Shown here in pieces: positions 45,122 through 55,451 of a stretch of 64,000 nucleotides of DNA. The notes under the pieces were generated by a model. The model made no database searches and was not told the DNA's origin. It saw nothing but the letters and a program-made list of their open reading frames with translations. Source of the stretch: an uncultured Tateyamaria sp. (GTDB lineage Bacteria > Pseudomonadota > Alphaproteobacteria > Rhodobacterales > Rhodobacteraceae). Positions within the stretch are counted from its first letter, which is position 1, and every line of letters begins with the position of its first letter. Position numbers and translations under genes: made by a program. Location of the stretch: assembly GCA_947501275.1 (NCBI GenBank), contig CANMVD010000004.1:186001-250000 (forward strand). Direction: 5' to 3'.

Positions 45122-46966
45122 ATGGCCAAGGGCACGAACTCATTGTCGAAAACCGCCGTCTGGATCCTGCTGGGTCTGCTGATCCTTGGCTTGGGCGGTT
45201 TTGGCGCCACGAACCTCAGCGGCACAATCCGCACGGTTGGTCAGGTCGGTGACAAATACATCGATGTGCAAGATTACGCCCGCAATCTCCAACAGGAAAT
45301 CTCTGCAGTCGGGGCTGAAACAGGATCACCGCTGACCTTTGCGCGTGCACAGGCCATTGGCCTTGATCGCGCAGTGTTGGCCCGTCTGGTTCGTGCAAGC
45401 GCGCTTGACCATGAAACAGACCAGCTGGGGCTGAGCGTGGGGGATGAGGTCTTGCGGGACGAAATCCTGAACATACCAGCGTTTCGCGGGCTGGATGGCA
45501 ACTTTGACCGTGATGCCTACCGTTTTGCCCTTGAGCAATCCGGCAGTTCAGAAGGTCAATTCGAAGCGCAACTGCGCGACGAAGTGGCCCGTACACTGTT
45601 GCAGGGCGCGATGATGTCAGGAGTGCGTATGCCCGACACATATGCCCAGACCATCGTGTCTTTCCTTGGCGAAACGCGTGACTTCACGTGGGTGCGTCTG
45701 GGGGTCAGCGATCTGGCAGAGCCTCTGGCCGAGCCCAGCGATGAGGAATTGCGCGCGCATTACGATGCAAATATCGACGCCTTCCAACTGCCGGAATCCA
45801 AACGCATCACCTATGCGGTCCTGCTGCCGAACATGTTGCTCGGCGCGATCGACATAGACGAAGACGTTTTGCGCGCCGAATATGACTCGCGCATTGATCA
45901 GTACAATATCCCCGAAAAGCGGCTGGTTGAGCGTCTGGTCTATCTGGACGAAGCATCCGCCGAACGCGCCGCAGCGCAGCTTGAGGTCGACGGCACCACC
46001 TTCGAAGCGCTCGTTCAGGAGCGCGGCCTGGCGCTGAGCGATGTCGATCTGGGCGATGTCAGCCGACTGGAACTGGACGCCGCGGGCGAGGCCGTCTTTG
46101 GCGCGGACGTGGGTGACGTTGTTGGCCCATTGCCGTCCTCGCTTGGGCCCGCCCTGTTCCGCGTAAACGCCGTGTTGCCTGCGCAGACGACGTCTTTTGA
46201 AGATGCGCGTGATTTTATCCACGAAGAATTGTCGCGGGATGCGGCCCGTCGTCAGGTCGCCGTTCTGGCCGAAGACTACGACAACGAACTGGCTGCCGGC
46301 GCAACACTCGAAGATCTTGCCGCAGAGACGGATATGGAATTGGGCTCCATTGACTGGTTTGCGGCGTCGGGCGAAGGCCTCGGTGCCTATGATGCCTTCC
46401 GCGATGCGGCACAGGCCCTCACCGAGGACGACTTTCCCGAGATTGTCACGCTTGAGGATGGCGGTGTTGTTGCGATGCGCCTCGAAGAAACCCTGCCCCG
46501 CCGCCCCCTTCCGTTTGAAGAGGCCAAGCTGAGTGTCCAGGGCAGCCTCGAGGCGGAACGGACAGAAGCACTGCTGACCGAGCAGGCCGAGGCCGTACTG
46601 CCCGCGCTTGAAGCCGGAGAGAGCTTTGCCAGCCAACAGCTCGACAGCATTGTGGAAACGGATCTGGATCGCAGCGCCTTTGTTCAGGGCACACCACCTG
46701 CGTTCATGACCGAAGTGTTTGAAATGGCCCCCGGCGACGTGCGCCTCATTTCCGGCTTTGGCGCTATTTTTGTGGTGCGCCTTGATGACATCACCCCCAT
46801 CGCTGACAATGCCGAAGCACAGGCAGAGGCCGAAGGTCTCAGCGCCGAAATCGGTCAGATCCTTGCCGCCGAGTTGTTCAATATCTACGGCGAGGATGTT
46901 GTGCTGCGCGCAAATCCACAGATCAACCAGCAAGCGCTGGACGCGGTCCACGTGAATTTTCCCTGA
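45122..46966 (+). CDS. ppiD: periplasmic peptidyl-prolyl isomerase PpiD-like
   Basis: The 614-residue protein has a short basic N-terminus and one membrane anchor (VWILLGLLILGLGGFGATNL, about residues 13-32). A long soluble periplasmic part follows. The SurA/PpiD N-terminal chaperone region spans about 35-200. A parvulin-type isomerase domain of weak conservation lies near 255-370 (LVERLVYLDEASAERAAAQLE and GDVVGPLPSSLGPALFRV). PpiD assists folding of outer-membrane and secreted proteins at the Sec translocon. The start at 45122 has GAGG upstream. It precedes trpE by ten bases. Confidence 0.88.
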   Translation: MAKGTNSLSKTAVWILLGLLILGLGGFGATNLSGTIRTVGQVGDKYIDVQDYARNLQQEISAVGAETGSPLTFARAQAIGLDRAVLARLVRASALDHETDQLGLSVGDEVLRDEILNIPAFRGLDGNFDRDAYRFALEQSGSSEGQFEAQLRDEVARTLLQGAMMSGVRMPDTYAQTIVSFLGETRDFTWVRLGVSDLAEPLAEPSDEELRAHYDANIDAFQLPESKRITYAVLLPNMLLGAIDIDEDVLRAEYDSRIDQYNIPEKRLVERLVYLDEASAERAAAQLEVDGTTFEALVQERGLALSDVDLGDVSRLELDAAGEAVFGADVGDVVGPLPSSLGPALFRVNAVLPAQTTSFEDARDFIHEELSRDAARRQVAVLAEDYDNELAAGATLEDLAAETDMELGSIDWFAASGEGLGAYDAFRDAAQALTEDDFPEIVTLEDGGVVAMRLEETLPRRPLPFEEAKLSVQGSLEAERTEALLTEQAEAVLPALEAGESFASQQLDSIVETDLDRSAFVQGTPPAFMTEVFEMAPGDVRLISGFGAIFVVRLDDITPIADNAEAQAEAEGLSAEIGQILAAELFNIYGEDVVLRANPQINQQALDAVHVNFP

Positions 46967-46976
46967 TAGGCACAGC

Positions 46977-48485
46977 ATGGCGATGACCCCCGAATACGAC
47001 GCCTTTGCCAAGGCTTACGAGGCGGGCCACAATCAGGTCGTCTATACCCGGCTTGCTGCGGATCTCGACACGCCCGTGTCCCTGATGCTCAAGCTGACGG
47101 GCGCGCAAAAGGATGCGTTTGTGCTGGAATCCGTGACCGGCGGCGAAGTGCGCGGGCGCTATTCCATCGTGGGAATGAAACCGGACCTGATCTGGCGCTG
47201 CCATGGCGAAACATCGGCGGTCAATCGCACGGCCCGGTTTGATGCCGAAGCCTTTACACCGATGCAGGGCAATCCGCTCGACACCCTGCGCGAGATCATC
47301 GCAGAAAGCCGCATCGATCTGCCCGCCGATCTGCCCCAGGCGGCGGCGGGGCTGTTTGGGTATCTTGGCTATGACATGGTGCGGCTGGTCGAGCATTTGC
47401 CAGACGTAAATCCCGACCCGCTGGGTTTACCCGATGCCGTGATGTTGCGCCCCTCTGTGGTGGCCGTACTGGATGGCGTGAAGGGTGAGGTCACGGTTGT
47501 CTCCCCTGCCTGGGTCAGCAACGGGCAATCCGCCCGCGCCGCCTATGCACAGGCCGCAGAGCGGGTCATGGATGCGGTACGTGATCTTGAACGGGCGATG
47601 CCCGCCGAAACGCGCGACCTTGGCGAGGCGTCTGTCTCCGATGAACCGGTGTCGAACTTTTCCAAGCCTGACTATCTGGCCGCTGTCGAAAAGGCGCGTG
47701 ATTACATCAAGGCCGGCGATATCTTTCAGGTCGTCCCGTCGCAGCGCTGGACCCAGGCCTTTCCCGAGCCGCCCTTTGCGCTTTATCGTTCTTTGCGCCG
47801 CACTAACCCGTCCCCGTTCATGTTCTATTTCAACTTCGGTGGGTTTCAGGTGATCGGGGCCAGCCCCGAAATCCTTGTCCGCGTATTCGGCTCGGAAGTG
47901 ACCATTCGCCCCATCGCCGGAACCCGCAAACGCGGAGCCACCCCCGAAGAAGATCGCGCACTCGAGGCTGATCTGCTGGCCGATGAGAAAGAATTGGCAG
48001 AACACCTGATGCTTCTGGATCTGGGGCGCAACGACACCGCGCGTGTCTCCAAGATCGGAACGGTTCGCCCGACCGAGGAGTTCATCGTCGAGCGGTATTC
48101 GCATGTCATGCACATCGTCTCAAACGTGGTGGGTGAGTTGGAAGAGGGCAAAGACGCGCTGGACGCATTCTTTGCCGGGATGCCAGCGGGGACAGTGTCC
48201 GGTGCGCCCAAAGTGCGGGCGATGGAGATCATTGACGAACTCGAACCCGAAAAGCGCGGTGTTTATGGCGGCGGTGTCGGCTATTTCAGTGCGGGCGGTG
48301 ATATGGACATGTGTATCGCGCTGCGTACGGCAGTCGTGCAGGATCAAAAGCTTTATATTCAGGCTGGTGGTGGTGTCGTCTATGACAGTGATCCCGAGGC
48401 TGAGTTCATGGAAACCGTACACAAATCCGGCGCCATCCGACGTGCAGCCGAAGACGCCGCACGCTTTGGCGGAGGCAACCGGTGA
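46977..48485 (+). CDS. trpE: anthranilate synthase component I
   Basis: TrpE converts chorismate to anthranilate using ammonia supplied by TrpG. The 502-residue protein has the chorismate-binding core: SNFSKPDYLAAVEKARDYIKAGDIFQVVPSQRW, GASPEILVRV and PIAGTRKRGATPEED, then LLDLGRNDTARV and AGTVSGAPKVRAMEIIDELE. The N-terminal part has the tryptophan-feedback region with the LLES-type segment (VLESVTGGEVRGRYSIVG). It starts only ten bases after ppiD. The next trp gene, trpG, is 2.8 kb away beyond two unrelated genes. Confidence 0.96.
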   Translation: MAMTPEYDAFAKAYEAGHNQVVYTRLAADLDTPVSLMLKLTGAQKDAFVLESVTGGEVRGRYSIVGMKPDLIWRCHGETSAVNRTARFDAEAFTPMQGNPLDTLREIIAESRIDLPADLPQAAAGLFGYLGYDMVRLVEHLPDVNPDPLGLPDAVMLRPSVVAVLDGVKGEVTVVSPAWVSNGQSARAAYAQAAERVMDAVRDLERAMPAETRDLGEASVSDEPVSNFSKPDYLAAVEKARDYIKAGDIFQVVPSQRWTQAFPEPPFALYRSLRRTNPSPFMFYFNFGGFQVIGASPEILVRVFGSEVTIRPIAGTRKRGATPEEDRALEADLLADEKELAEHLMLLDLGRNDTARVSKIGTVRPTEEFIVERYSHVMHIVSNVVGELEEGKDALDAFFAGMPAGTVSGAPKVRAMEIIDELEPEKRGVYGGGVGYFSAGGDMDMCIALRTAVVQDQKLYIQAGGGVVYDSDPEAEFMETVHKSGAIRRAAEDAARFGGGNR

Positions 48486-48586
48486 AGCTTGACAGCGCTC
48501 ACAGTCTGCCAGGTCCATGGGTTCAGGCCGCATGCTGCACACCGACTGGACCAGCTTCGACAACTCAACAGGTGTTGAGGCCCTAG

Positions 48587-49624
48587 ATGCCGCGTGATGC
48601 ATTCGAGATCGGCGGCGTTCACGTATTGCCCGGCACACGCGCCTCTGTCGCCCTGCCCGTGTCTGCCCTGCCCGATCACACACCTGTCGACCTGCGGGTC
48701 GAAGTCATCCACGGCAAACGCCCCGGCCCCACCTTGTTCGTCAGCGCAGCCGTGCACGGTGACGAGGTGATTGGTGTTGAGATTGTACGCCGATTGCTGC
48801 GCGCGCCACAGCTCGACACGTTGCGCGGCACATTGCTGGTGGTGCCCATCGTCAACGCCTTTGGCTTTCTTGCCCGGTCCCGCTATTTGCCGGATCGCCG
48901 TGATCTGAACCGGTGCTTTCCCGGATCGTCCGCAGGGTCATTAGGATCACGACTGGCCCATATCTTTCTCAACGATGTAGTGTTGCGGTGTGATGCTGGC
49001 ATTGATTTGCACTCGGCGGCCGTGCACCGCACGAACCTGCCGCAGATCCGCGTGACCCCGGGCGACAAGGTGACAGCGGCGATGGCGCGTGCCTTTGGCG
49101 CGCCGGTGATCTTGACATCAAGCTTGCGCGAAGGGTCCTTGCGTGGTGAGGCGGCAGAAAGGGGCACGCCCGTCCTGTTATACGAGGCAGGCGAAGGGCT
49201 GCGCTTCGACGAATTTGCCGTGCGTGCCGGAGTTGCTGGCATTCTGCGCGTGTTACGTGATCAGGGCATGGTCGGTGCCAAAGGCGTCGCCCGCGCCCGC
49301 ACACCGTCTTTGGTGTGCCAAAACTCGGCCTGGCTGCGCGCGCCGCAAGGGGGGCTGTTGCGCACCTTCCGCGCCGAGGGCGACGTGGTGGCCGAAGGGG
49401 ACGTGCTTGCCGCAGTGTCCGACCCGGCAGGTGACACAGAAACAGAGTTGTTGGCCCCCGGCCCCGGTATCCTGATTGGCCGTGCGGTGTTGCCCGTGGT
49501 GAACGAAGGCGATGCCGTGTTTCACCTCGCCACTCTGAGCCCCAAAGCGGACGAAGACACTGTCGAGGCGCTCACCGCTCAGCTCGAGGCAGACCCGATC
49601 TTTGACGAAGACGAGATCATCTGA
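48587..49624 (+). CDS. succinylglutamate desuccinylase/aspartoacylase family protein
   Basis: The 345-residue product has the zinc carboxypeptidase-like signature of the AstE/AspA group. SAAVHGDEVIGVEIVRRLL gives the His and Glu ligands near residue 55, DRRDLNRCFPG is near 105 and DLHSAAVHRTNLP, with the second His, is near 140. A C-terminal barrel-type domain (from about 245, APQGGLLRTFRAEGDVVAEGDVLAAV) is typical of the group. Substrate (N-acyl amino acid) is unknown. It lies between trpE and the antisense polysaccharide-deacetylase gene. Confidence 0.88.
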   Translation: MPRDAFEIGGVHVLPGTRASVALPVSALPDHTPVDLRVEVIHGKRPGPTLFVSAAVHGDEVIGVEIVRRLLRAPQLDTLRGTLLVVPIVNAFGFLARSRYLPDRRDLNRCFPGSSAGSLGSRLAHIFLNDVVLRCDAGIDLHSAAVHRTNLPQIRVTPGDKVTAAMARAFGAPVILTSSLREGSLRGEAAERGTPVLLYEAGEGLRFDEFAVRAGVAGILRVLRDQGMVGAKGVARARTPSLVCQNSAWLRAPQGGLLRTFRAEGDVVAEGDVLAAVSDPAGDTETELLAPGPGILIGRAVLPVVNEGDAVFHLATLSPKADEDTVEALTAQLEADPIFDEDEII

Positions 49625-49649
49625 GCCGACAGCGGCGGGGCGATAAACG

Positions 49650-51137
49650 TTACTGCGCGGTCCCAATCGCCTTGAGAACAGCCGAGACAGGCGCCAACGC
49701 CACCCGCTCTGCACGATCTTGCAACCCCCACAGCAACAGGGCTGAAATCGTATCCGGGCGCAGACGTCCCACCATGATCACCCCGCCTTCCTGTCCGGCC
49801 CGGAAAGCAGCTTGATCAAGGAAACGGCGGATCACCGAAGGAGTCTGGTCGGCACTGTCAAAGTCGCGAAAAACCAGCCCGGTCGGCACGCCGGAACGGG
49901 CAGCAAGTTTTTGGGCCGTGTTCAAGCCCTTGGATTGCAGGACAAGCCCATGACCTGTTTCCAGAACGGCTTGGGCAATCTGGTCCGAAACCTCGCGGTT
50001 TTCCTGCACGCCTGTCCCGAGGCCTTCCATCACCGCAACCGCTTCGGGCACCGCGTCCAGCGCAGCAGACAGGGTCACTTCTGCGTCGCCCGGAGTTGCT
50101 CCTACCGGTAGATCCAGCAGCGCCATCACTTCGAACCCTTCTGCGCGATATTCGGCCATGCGTGCACCGACATCTGCAAGGCTGGCATCAACAGCAAAGG
50201 TCAACGGATAGGGGAATGACTGAAGTGCGGCCAACCCGACAGGCCCGCCGGTCAGGTCAACGCCATTGTCCATCAGGACAATGGACATCAGCGGCTTGGC
50301 GTCCGGGTTGTCGAACGCCACCGCAAAGGCATCAATCGGCGCAAGATCAGAGGCCGGTGCGGATTCTGCCTCTGCGGTTGGGACTTCGGGTGTGCGATCC
50401 ACCAACGATCCCGCCGGAGTTCCGATTGTCGGGCGGGTACTGACCTGCGGCGCCGGATCGGCAGCCGACGGCAGGGCCGCCACATCGCTTTCAGGTGCGA
50501 CCTCAGGCGCATCTTCTTGGGGTGCCGGCGCAGCTGGCGTCTCCGGCGCAGTAGGCGCCTCGGCGGTCTCTGGTATTGCGGGCGCAGATGTCTCGTTTGT
50601 GCTTGGTGCCGGGGCTTCGGCGCTTGGCGTCTCGGGCGCGGCCTCTATGTCAGGCGCAAAGGCGGAGTCCGGTTCAGAAACGTCGGGGGCCGGTGGCTGA
50701 GTCGGATCTGTTGAGATCGACAATACCCCTTCTGTGTCAGGTGCGTCGGGCAAAGCGGCTTGCGGACTTGGCAGAACGGGCGCTTGTGCTACGACGCTGA
50801 CATCACTGCCATCTGCGCCTTCAGCCGGATCACCCAAGTCGTCAGCGGCCCCCGTTTCAGGTACAAGCGGTGTATCTGAGCCTGCCTCTTGCGCGGCACG
50901 CACGTCATCAGCATCTGGGGTCAGAACGAGCGGCGCATCGCCATCGCGTACCAGATCGGCATCTTTTCCTGCAACGGTATCGGCAGATTCACCGGCTTGC
51001 GGTGCTGCGCCCGATGTCGGAGCTTCGATGCCCGCAACCGGTTGTTGCGGCCCCTCACTCAGAACCGAGACCACACCCGCCCCAATGACGCTCACAACGC
51101 CGCCCAACATCATACCGCTAAGAAAACCCCGTGCCAT
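49650..51137 (-). CDS. divergent polysaccharide deacetylase family protein
   Basis: The 495-residue product has one N-terminal membrane helix (about residues 7-25) and a very long Ala/Pro/Glu/Asp-rich stretch (about 30-255) that is probably disordered. A C-terminal domain of about 230 residues follows: PLMSIVLMDNGVDLTGGPVGLAAL, YPLTFAVDASLADVGARMAEYRAEGFEVMALLDLPV and LVFRDFDSADQTPSVIRRFLDQA. This matches the YibQ-type family. Catalytic metal residues of true NodB deacetylases are not obviously kept. It is antisense and divergent from trpG with about 150 bases between starts. Confidence 0.83.
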   Translation of the reverse strand: MARGFLSGMMLGGVVSVIGAGVVSVLSEGPQQPVAGIEAPTSGAAPQAGESADTVAGKDADLVRDGDAPLVLTPDADDVRAAQEAGSDTPLVPETGAADDLGDPAEGADGSDVSVVAQAPVLPSPQAALPDAPDTEGVLSISTDPTQPPAPDVSEPDSAFAPDIEAAPETPSAEAPAPSTNETSAPAIPETAEAPTAPETPAAPAPQEDAPEVAPESDVAALPSAADPAPQVSTRPTIGTPAGSLVDRTPEVPTAEAESAPASDLAPIDAFAVAFDNPDAKPLMSIVLMDNGVDLTGGPVGLAALQSFPYPLTFAVDASLADVGARMAEYRAEGFEVMALLDLPVGATPGDAEVTLSAALDAVPEAVAVMEGLGTGVQENREVSDQIAQAVLETGHGLVLQSKGLNTAQKLAARSGVPTGLVFRDFDSADQTPSVIRRFLDQAAFRAGQEGGVIMVGRLRPDTISALLLWGLQDRAERVALAPVSAVLKAIGTAQ

Positions 51138-51294
51138 ATCTGCCCACTCCGCCTGTTGTCGTGTGGCCCCGCTTTGCGATGTGCCTCACCCGCTCGTCCT
51201 TCCCTTGTCCCACCCTTGACGGGACAGGCCAAGCCTGAACATGTAGGCGCGACTATAAAGGGCTGTGCGCCCCCTTGGAACATCGAATACGACC

Positions 51295-51876
51295 ATGCTG
51301 CTTTTGATCGATAACTACGACAGTTTTACCTACAACCTCGTGCACTATGTCGCGGCCCTCGGAACCGAGGTCGTGGTCAAGCGCAATGATGCGCTGGACG
51401 TGCAGGAGGCGATGGCCATGCGCCCGGACGGAATTTTGCTGTCACCCGGGCCATGTGACCCCGATCAGGCTGGTATTTGCCTCGCCCTGACAGAAGCGGC
51501 AGCGGAAACCCGCACACCGCTGATGGGCGTTTGTCTGGGGCACCAGACCATCGGGCAGGCCTTTGGCGGCAAGGTTGTTCGCGCCAATGACATCGTTCAC
51601 GGCAAATTGGGCGCGATGCATCATGTCGGCACGGGGCTGTTTGCAGGGCTTCCGACGCCGTTCAATGCCACGCGCTACCACTCTCTGACGGTCGAGCGCG
51701 ACAGCCTGCCCGATTGCCTTGAGATCACGGCAGACCTTGAAGACGGCACAATCATGGGGCTGGCCCATCGCACGTTGCCCATCCACGGGGTTCAGTTTCA
51801 CCCCGAAAGCATTCGCTCTGAACACGGGCATGCCATGCTGCAGAACTTTGTCGACATGCTACCGGTGCCAGCATGA
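51295..51876 (+). CDS. trpG: anthranilate synthase component II (glutamine amidotransferase)
   Basis: TrpG hydrolyses glutamine to feed ammonia to TrpE. The 193-residue class I amidotransferase has its nucleophile Cys at about residue 80 ([15 protein letters not shown]) and the His-Glu pair in [14 protein letters not shown]. The N-terminus is [18 protein letters not shown]. The ATG at 51295 is preferred; the frame back to 51265 lacks the family start. It overlaps trpD by four bases (ATGA). Confidence 0.96.
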   Translation: MLLLIDNYDSFTYNLVHYVAALGTEVVVKRNDALDVQEAMAMRPDGILLSPGPCDPDQAGICLALTEAAAETRTPLMGVCLGHQTIGQAFGGKVVRANDIVHGKLGAMHHVGTGLFAGLPTPFNATRYHSLTVERDSLPDCLEITADLEDGTIMGLAHRTLPIHGVQFHPESIRSEHGHAMLQNFVDMLPVPA

Positions 51877-52892
51877 GCGACGCCCTCAAACCCCTGATCG
51901 AAGCCGCTGCCAATGGTCCCTTGACCCGTGATCAGGCCGAGACGGCGTTCCAGATCCTCTTTGACGGCGAAGCCACACCCAGCCAGATCGGCGGGCTGCT
52001 GATGGCTCTGCGCACAAGGGGCGAAACGGTTGACGAATACGCAGCCGCCGCTGCCGTCATGCGGGCCAAATGCAATGCCGTGCAAGCACCTGACGGTGCG
52101 ATGGACATCGTGGGAACAGGTGGTGACGGCAAGGGCACCCTGAACATTTCGACGGCCACGGCCTTTGTTGTGGCCGGTGCGGGCGTCACAGTCGCCAAAC
52201 ATGGCAACCGTAACCTCAGTTCCAAGTCCGGGGCCGCCGATGCCCTGACGCAAATGGGGCTGAATGTGATGGTGGGCCCCGACGTTGTAGAAAAGGCGCT
52301 GACCGAGGCCGGTATCGGCTTTATGATGGCGCCCATGCATCACCCCGCCATTGCGCATGTCATGCCGACACGGGCCGAACTGGGTACACGGACGATCTTC
52401 AACATCCTTGGCCCGCTGACCAATCCGGCCGGTGTCAAACGGCAACTGACAGGCGCGTTCTCGCGCGATCTGATCCGCCCAATGGCCGAAACACTGCAAC
52501 AATTGGGGTCGGAAACCGCATGGCTGGTCCACGGCTCGGATGGGACGGACGAGTTGACGATCACAGGCGTCAGCTGGGTAGCCGCTCTGAATGACGGGCA
52601 GATCACAGAGATCGAGGTCCACCCCGAAGAGGCGGGACTGCCAACCCACCCTTTCGAGGCGATCATCGGCGGCACGCCCGAGGACAACGCGGTCGCCTTC
52701 CAGAACCTGCTTGATGGGGCTGCGACCGCCTACCGCGACGCGGTCTTGCTGAATGCAGCTGCAGCGCTCAAGGTGGCAGGCAAGGCGACCGACCTCAAAG
52801 ACGGTGTGGCACAGGCGGCCACCAGCATTGACAGCGGCGCCGCGCGCGCCAAACTCAAGGCCGTGGCCGACATCACGCAAAACGCCCCCTAG
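51873..52892 (+). CDS. trpD: anthranilate phosphoribosyltransferase
   Basis: TrpD transfers the phosphoribosyl group of PRPP to anthranilate. The 339-residue protein has the glycine-rich PRPP loop [27 protein letters not shown] near residue 78. [20 protein letters not shown] and the later [31 protein letters not shown] follow. It is translationally coupled to trpG. About 80 bases with a GC-rich hairpin separate it from trpC. Confidence 0.96.
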   Translation: MSDALKPLIEAAANGPLTRDQAETAFQILFDGEATPSQIGGLLMALRTRGETVDEYAAAAAVMRAKCNAVQAPDGAMDIVGTGGDGKGTLNISTATAFVVAGAGVTVAKHGNRNLSSKSGAADALTQMGLNVMVGPDVVEKALTEAGIGFMMAPMHHPAIAHVMPTRAELGTRTIFNILGPLTNPAGVKRQLTGAFSRDLIRPMAETLQQLGSETAWLVHGSDGTDELTITGVSWVAALNDGQITEIEVHPEEAGLPTHPFEAIIGGTPEDNAVAFQNLLDGAATAYRDAVLLNAAAALKVAGKATDLKDGVAQAATSIDSGAARAKLKAVADITQNAP

Positions 52893-52906
52893 CGTTGTCC
52901 ATGTTC

Positions 52907-52944
52907 CAATAATCCCCGGGGGTCCGGGGGGCTGCCCCCCGGTT
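52907..52944. repeat. possible GC-rich intergenic palindromic element, second copy
   Basis: Between trpD and trpC the sequence CCAATAATCCCCGGGG precedes a perfect hairpin, CCGGGGGG-ctg-CCCCCCGG (52924-52942). The lead-in AATAATCCCCGGGGG is similar to AAATACCACGGGGG in the element near 27.9 kb. The element may attenuate readthrough or be a dispersed repeat. Confidence 0.45.
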
Positions 52945-52970
52945 CCGACCGCAACCCAAAGAGTTGATCC

Positions 52971-53786
52971 ATGACCGACACGATCCTCGACAAGATCAAG
53001 GCCTACAAGCTGGAAGAGATCGCCGCCGACAAGGCCGCCAAACCTCTGTCTGACGTCGAGGCTGAAGCACGCAATGCCGACCCCGTGCGCCCGTTTGCCG
53101 ACGCATTGCAGCTGGCCAATCGCGAAGGCTATGGCTTGATCGCGGAAATCAAGAAAGCCAGCCCGTCCAAAGGCTTGATCCGCGAGAACTTTAATCCAGC
53201 CGCATTGGCAGCAGCCTATGCCGAGGGTGGTGCGACATGCCTGTCTGTGTTGACAGACACGCCCAGCTTTCAGGGCGCCAAAGAGTTCCTCACGCAAGCC
53301 CGCGCCGCCTGTGACCTGCCTGCCCTGCGCAAGGATTTCATGTACGACACCTATCAGGTCGCCGAAGCACGCGCACTTGGCGCAGATTGCATTCTGATCA
53401 TCATGGCATCGGTCAGTGACGCACAGGCGCACGAACTCGAAGCGGCCGCTACAGACTGGGGTATGAGCGTCCTGATTGAAGTGCACGACAAAGAGGAACT
53501 GGCCCGCGCCGCTTCGCTGGCCAGCCCCCTGATCGGGATCAACAACCGCAATCTGAAAACCTTCGATGTGACTTTGGACACAACGCGACAACTGTCCAAA
53601 CTGGTGCCTGCGGATCGCACCATCGTTGCCGAAAGCGGGCTGAACACGCCTGCGGATCTGGCCGATCTGGCGATGTACGGCGCGCGCAGCTTCCTGATTG
53701 GCGAAAGCCTCATGCGGCAGGACGATGTGGCAAGCGCCACCCGCACCCTGCTGGCCAACCCCCTTGTGTCCGGCGGAGGTATGTAA
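52971..53786 (+). CDS. trpC: indole-3-glycerol phosphate synthase
   Basis: TrpC closes the indole ring from carboxyphenylamino-deoxyribulose phosphate. The 271-residue TIM barrel has [21 protein letters not shown] near residue 58 and [18 protein letters not shown]. The catalytic Lys is in [15 protein letters not shown], and [12 protein letters not shown] and [27 protein letters not shown] follow. It stops one base before moaC begins, making trp and molybdenum cofactor genes contiguous. Confidence 0.96.
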   Translation: MTDTILDKIKAYKLEEIAADKAAKPLSDVEAEARNADPVRPFADALQLANREGYGLIAEIKKASPSKGLIRENFNPAALAAAYAEGGATCLSVLTDTPSFQGAKEFLTQARAACDLPALRKDFMYDTYQVAEARALGADCILIIMASVSDAQAHELEAAATDWGMSVLIEVHDKEELARAASLASPLIGINNRNLKTFDVTLDTTRQLSKLVPADRTIVAESGLNTPADLADLAMYGARSFLIGESLMRQDDVASATRTLLANPLVSGGGM

Positions 53787-54260
53787 ATGCCCCTGACGCA
53801 TTTCGACGCCAGCGGCGCGGCCCATATGGTTGACGTTTCTGACAAGGCGGTAACGGACCGCATTGCGACGGCAGAGGCCTGGATCAAGATGCGGCCTGAA
53901 ACCTTTGATATTATTACAGAAGGTCGCGCCAAGAAGGGTGACGTAATTGGCGTTGCCCGTCTGGCTGCGATTATGGGTGCGAAACGCACAGCCGACCTTA
54001 TTCCACTGTGCCATCCGCTCCCCATCACAAAAGTCAGCGTAGATCTGGAGCCGGACGCAGATTTGCCCGGGCTGCGTATTTCCGCGACCGTCAAGACAAC
54101 TGGCCAAACCGGTGTCGAGATGGAGGCCCTGACAGCGGCCTCGACTGCCGCATTGACGGTCTATGACATGGCAAAAGCGGTGGACAAGGCCATGGAAATC
54201 GGCGGCCTGCGTGTTGTTTTGAAAGACGGCGGCAAATCGGGACGGTACAGCGCATCATGA
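53787..54260 (+). CDS. moaC: cyclic pyranopterin monophosphate synthase
   Basis: MoaC, with MoaA, makes cyclic pyranopterin monophosphate, the first molybdenum-cofactor intermediate. The 157-residue protein has the family motif [26 protein letters not shown] near residue 52. [30 protein letters not shown] and the Lys-rich end [12 protein letters not shown] complete it. It begins immediately after the trpC stop and overlaps moeA by four bases. Confidence 0.96.
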   Translation: MPLTHFDASGAAHMVDVSDKAVTDRIATAEAWIKMRPETFDIITEGRAKKGDVIGVARLAAIMGAKRTADLIPLCHPLPITKVSVDLEPDADLPGLRISATVKTTGQTGVEMEALTAASTAALTVYDMAKAVDKAMEIGGLRVVLKDGGKSGRYSAS

Positions 54261-55441
54261 TCCCGGTCAGCACGGCTCTTGAGCACCTGTTTGCGCTTGC
54301 AGATCCGATGCCTGTTGAAACTGTACCGTTGCAGGCCGCCGCCGGGCGCGTTCTGGCGCAGGACGTGCACGCCAAACGGACCCAGCCTCCCTTTGATGCG
54401 TCATCCATGGATGGATATGCCATCAAGTCGGTCGAAGCCGAACAACACGCGCAGTTCAAAGTCGTTGGCGAAGCCGCCGCGGGTCATGGGTGGACAGGGA
54501 CTTTGGGTGCGGGTCAGGCGGTGCGTATTTTTACTGGTGCGCCTGTTCCCGCCGGGGCGGACCATGTGATCATTCAGGAGAACGTGGACCGTGCCGGTGA
54601 TCTGATCACCATCACCGATGCCGGGGACACCAAATCCAACATACGCCCCGCTGGTGTCGACTTTACCCAAGGCAAAGCAGTGACAGCCCCTCGCCGTCTC
54701 ACCCCCGGCGATGTTGCACTGCTGGCCTCGATGAATATTGCGGACGTGCCCGTGCGCCGCCGCCCCGTGGTTGCTCTCATCTCGACGGGCGATGAACTGG
54801 TCATGCCCGGAGAGGAACCGGGCCCGGATCAGATTATCGCCTCAAACACATTCGGGCTGGCCGCCATGCTGGAGGCCATCGGCTGTATCGCGAGGATCCT
54901 GCCCATTGCACGCGACACCGAAGCCTCGTTGCGCACATTACTCGGGCTGACGCGGGGTGCTGATCTGGTGGTGACGATCGGCGGGGCTTCTGTGGGCGAT
55001 CACGATCTGGTTGCGCGTGTTGCCGCGGAACTTGGCATGGACCAGAAGTTCTACAAGGTGGCCATGCGTCCGGGCAAACCTCTGATGGCCGGACGGCTTG
55101 GAGGTGTTGCGATGGTGGGACTGCCCGGCAATCCGGTGTCGGCCATGGTGTGCGGCACGATTTTCCTGACACCGATGCTGCGTGCGATGCTGGGTCTGGG
55201 CGCCGCACCAGCCAAACGCCACCAAGTGCCTCTGTCTTGTGATCTGGGCCAGAACGGGCCGCGCGAACACTACATGCGTGGCTATGTTGAGGCGGGAAAG
55301 GTGCGCGACGCAGGCGCGCAAGACAGCTCTTTGCTGTCCGTGCTCGCCAGCGCAAATGCCCTGATTGTCCGCCCCCCGAATGACCCCCCGCGCGCATCCG
55401 GTACCTTGGTTGATATCATCCCACTCACACAGCAGAGTTGA
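54257..55441 (+). CDS. moeA: molybdopterin molybdenumtransferase
   Basis: MoeA inserts molybdate into molybdopterin. The 394-residue protein has [16 protein letters not shown] near residue 45 and [19 protein letters not shown] in the MogA-like domain. [18 protein letters not shown] and [28 protein letters not shown] are at the C-terminus. The ATG overlaps moaC. The lexA SOS box starts 11 bases after its stop codon, so lexA probably has its own promoter. Confidence 0.95.
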   Translation: MIPVSTALEHLFALADPMPVETVPLQAAAGRVLAQDVHAKRTQPPFDASSMDGYAIKSVEAEQHAQFKVVGEAAAGHGWTGTLGAGQAVRIFTGAPVPAGADHVIIQENVDRAGDLITITDAGDTKSNIRPAGVDFTQGKAVTAPRRLTPGDVALLASMNIADVPVRRRPVVALISTGDELVMPGEEPGPDQIIASNTFGLAAMLEAIGCIARILPIARDTEASLRTLLGLTRGADLVVTIGGASVGDHDLVARVAAELGMDQKFYKVAMRPGKPLMAGRLGGVAMVGLPGNPVSAMVCGTIFLTPMLRAMLGLGAAPAKRHQVPLSCDLGQNGPREHYMRGYVEAGKVRDAGAQDSSLLSVLASANALIVRPPNDPPRASGTLVDIIPLTQQS

Positions 55442-55451
55442 CACAAAACAA

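Noticed and set aside
51798-54107. 769-residue open frame on the minus strand
   Set aside because: It lies opposite trpD, trpC and moaC, all of which are recognisable in full. Composition is of the shadow type.
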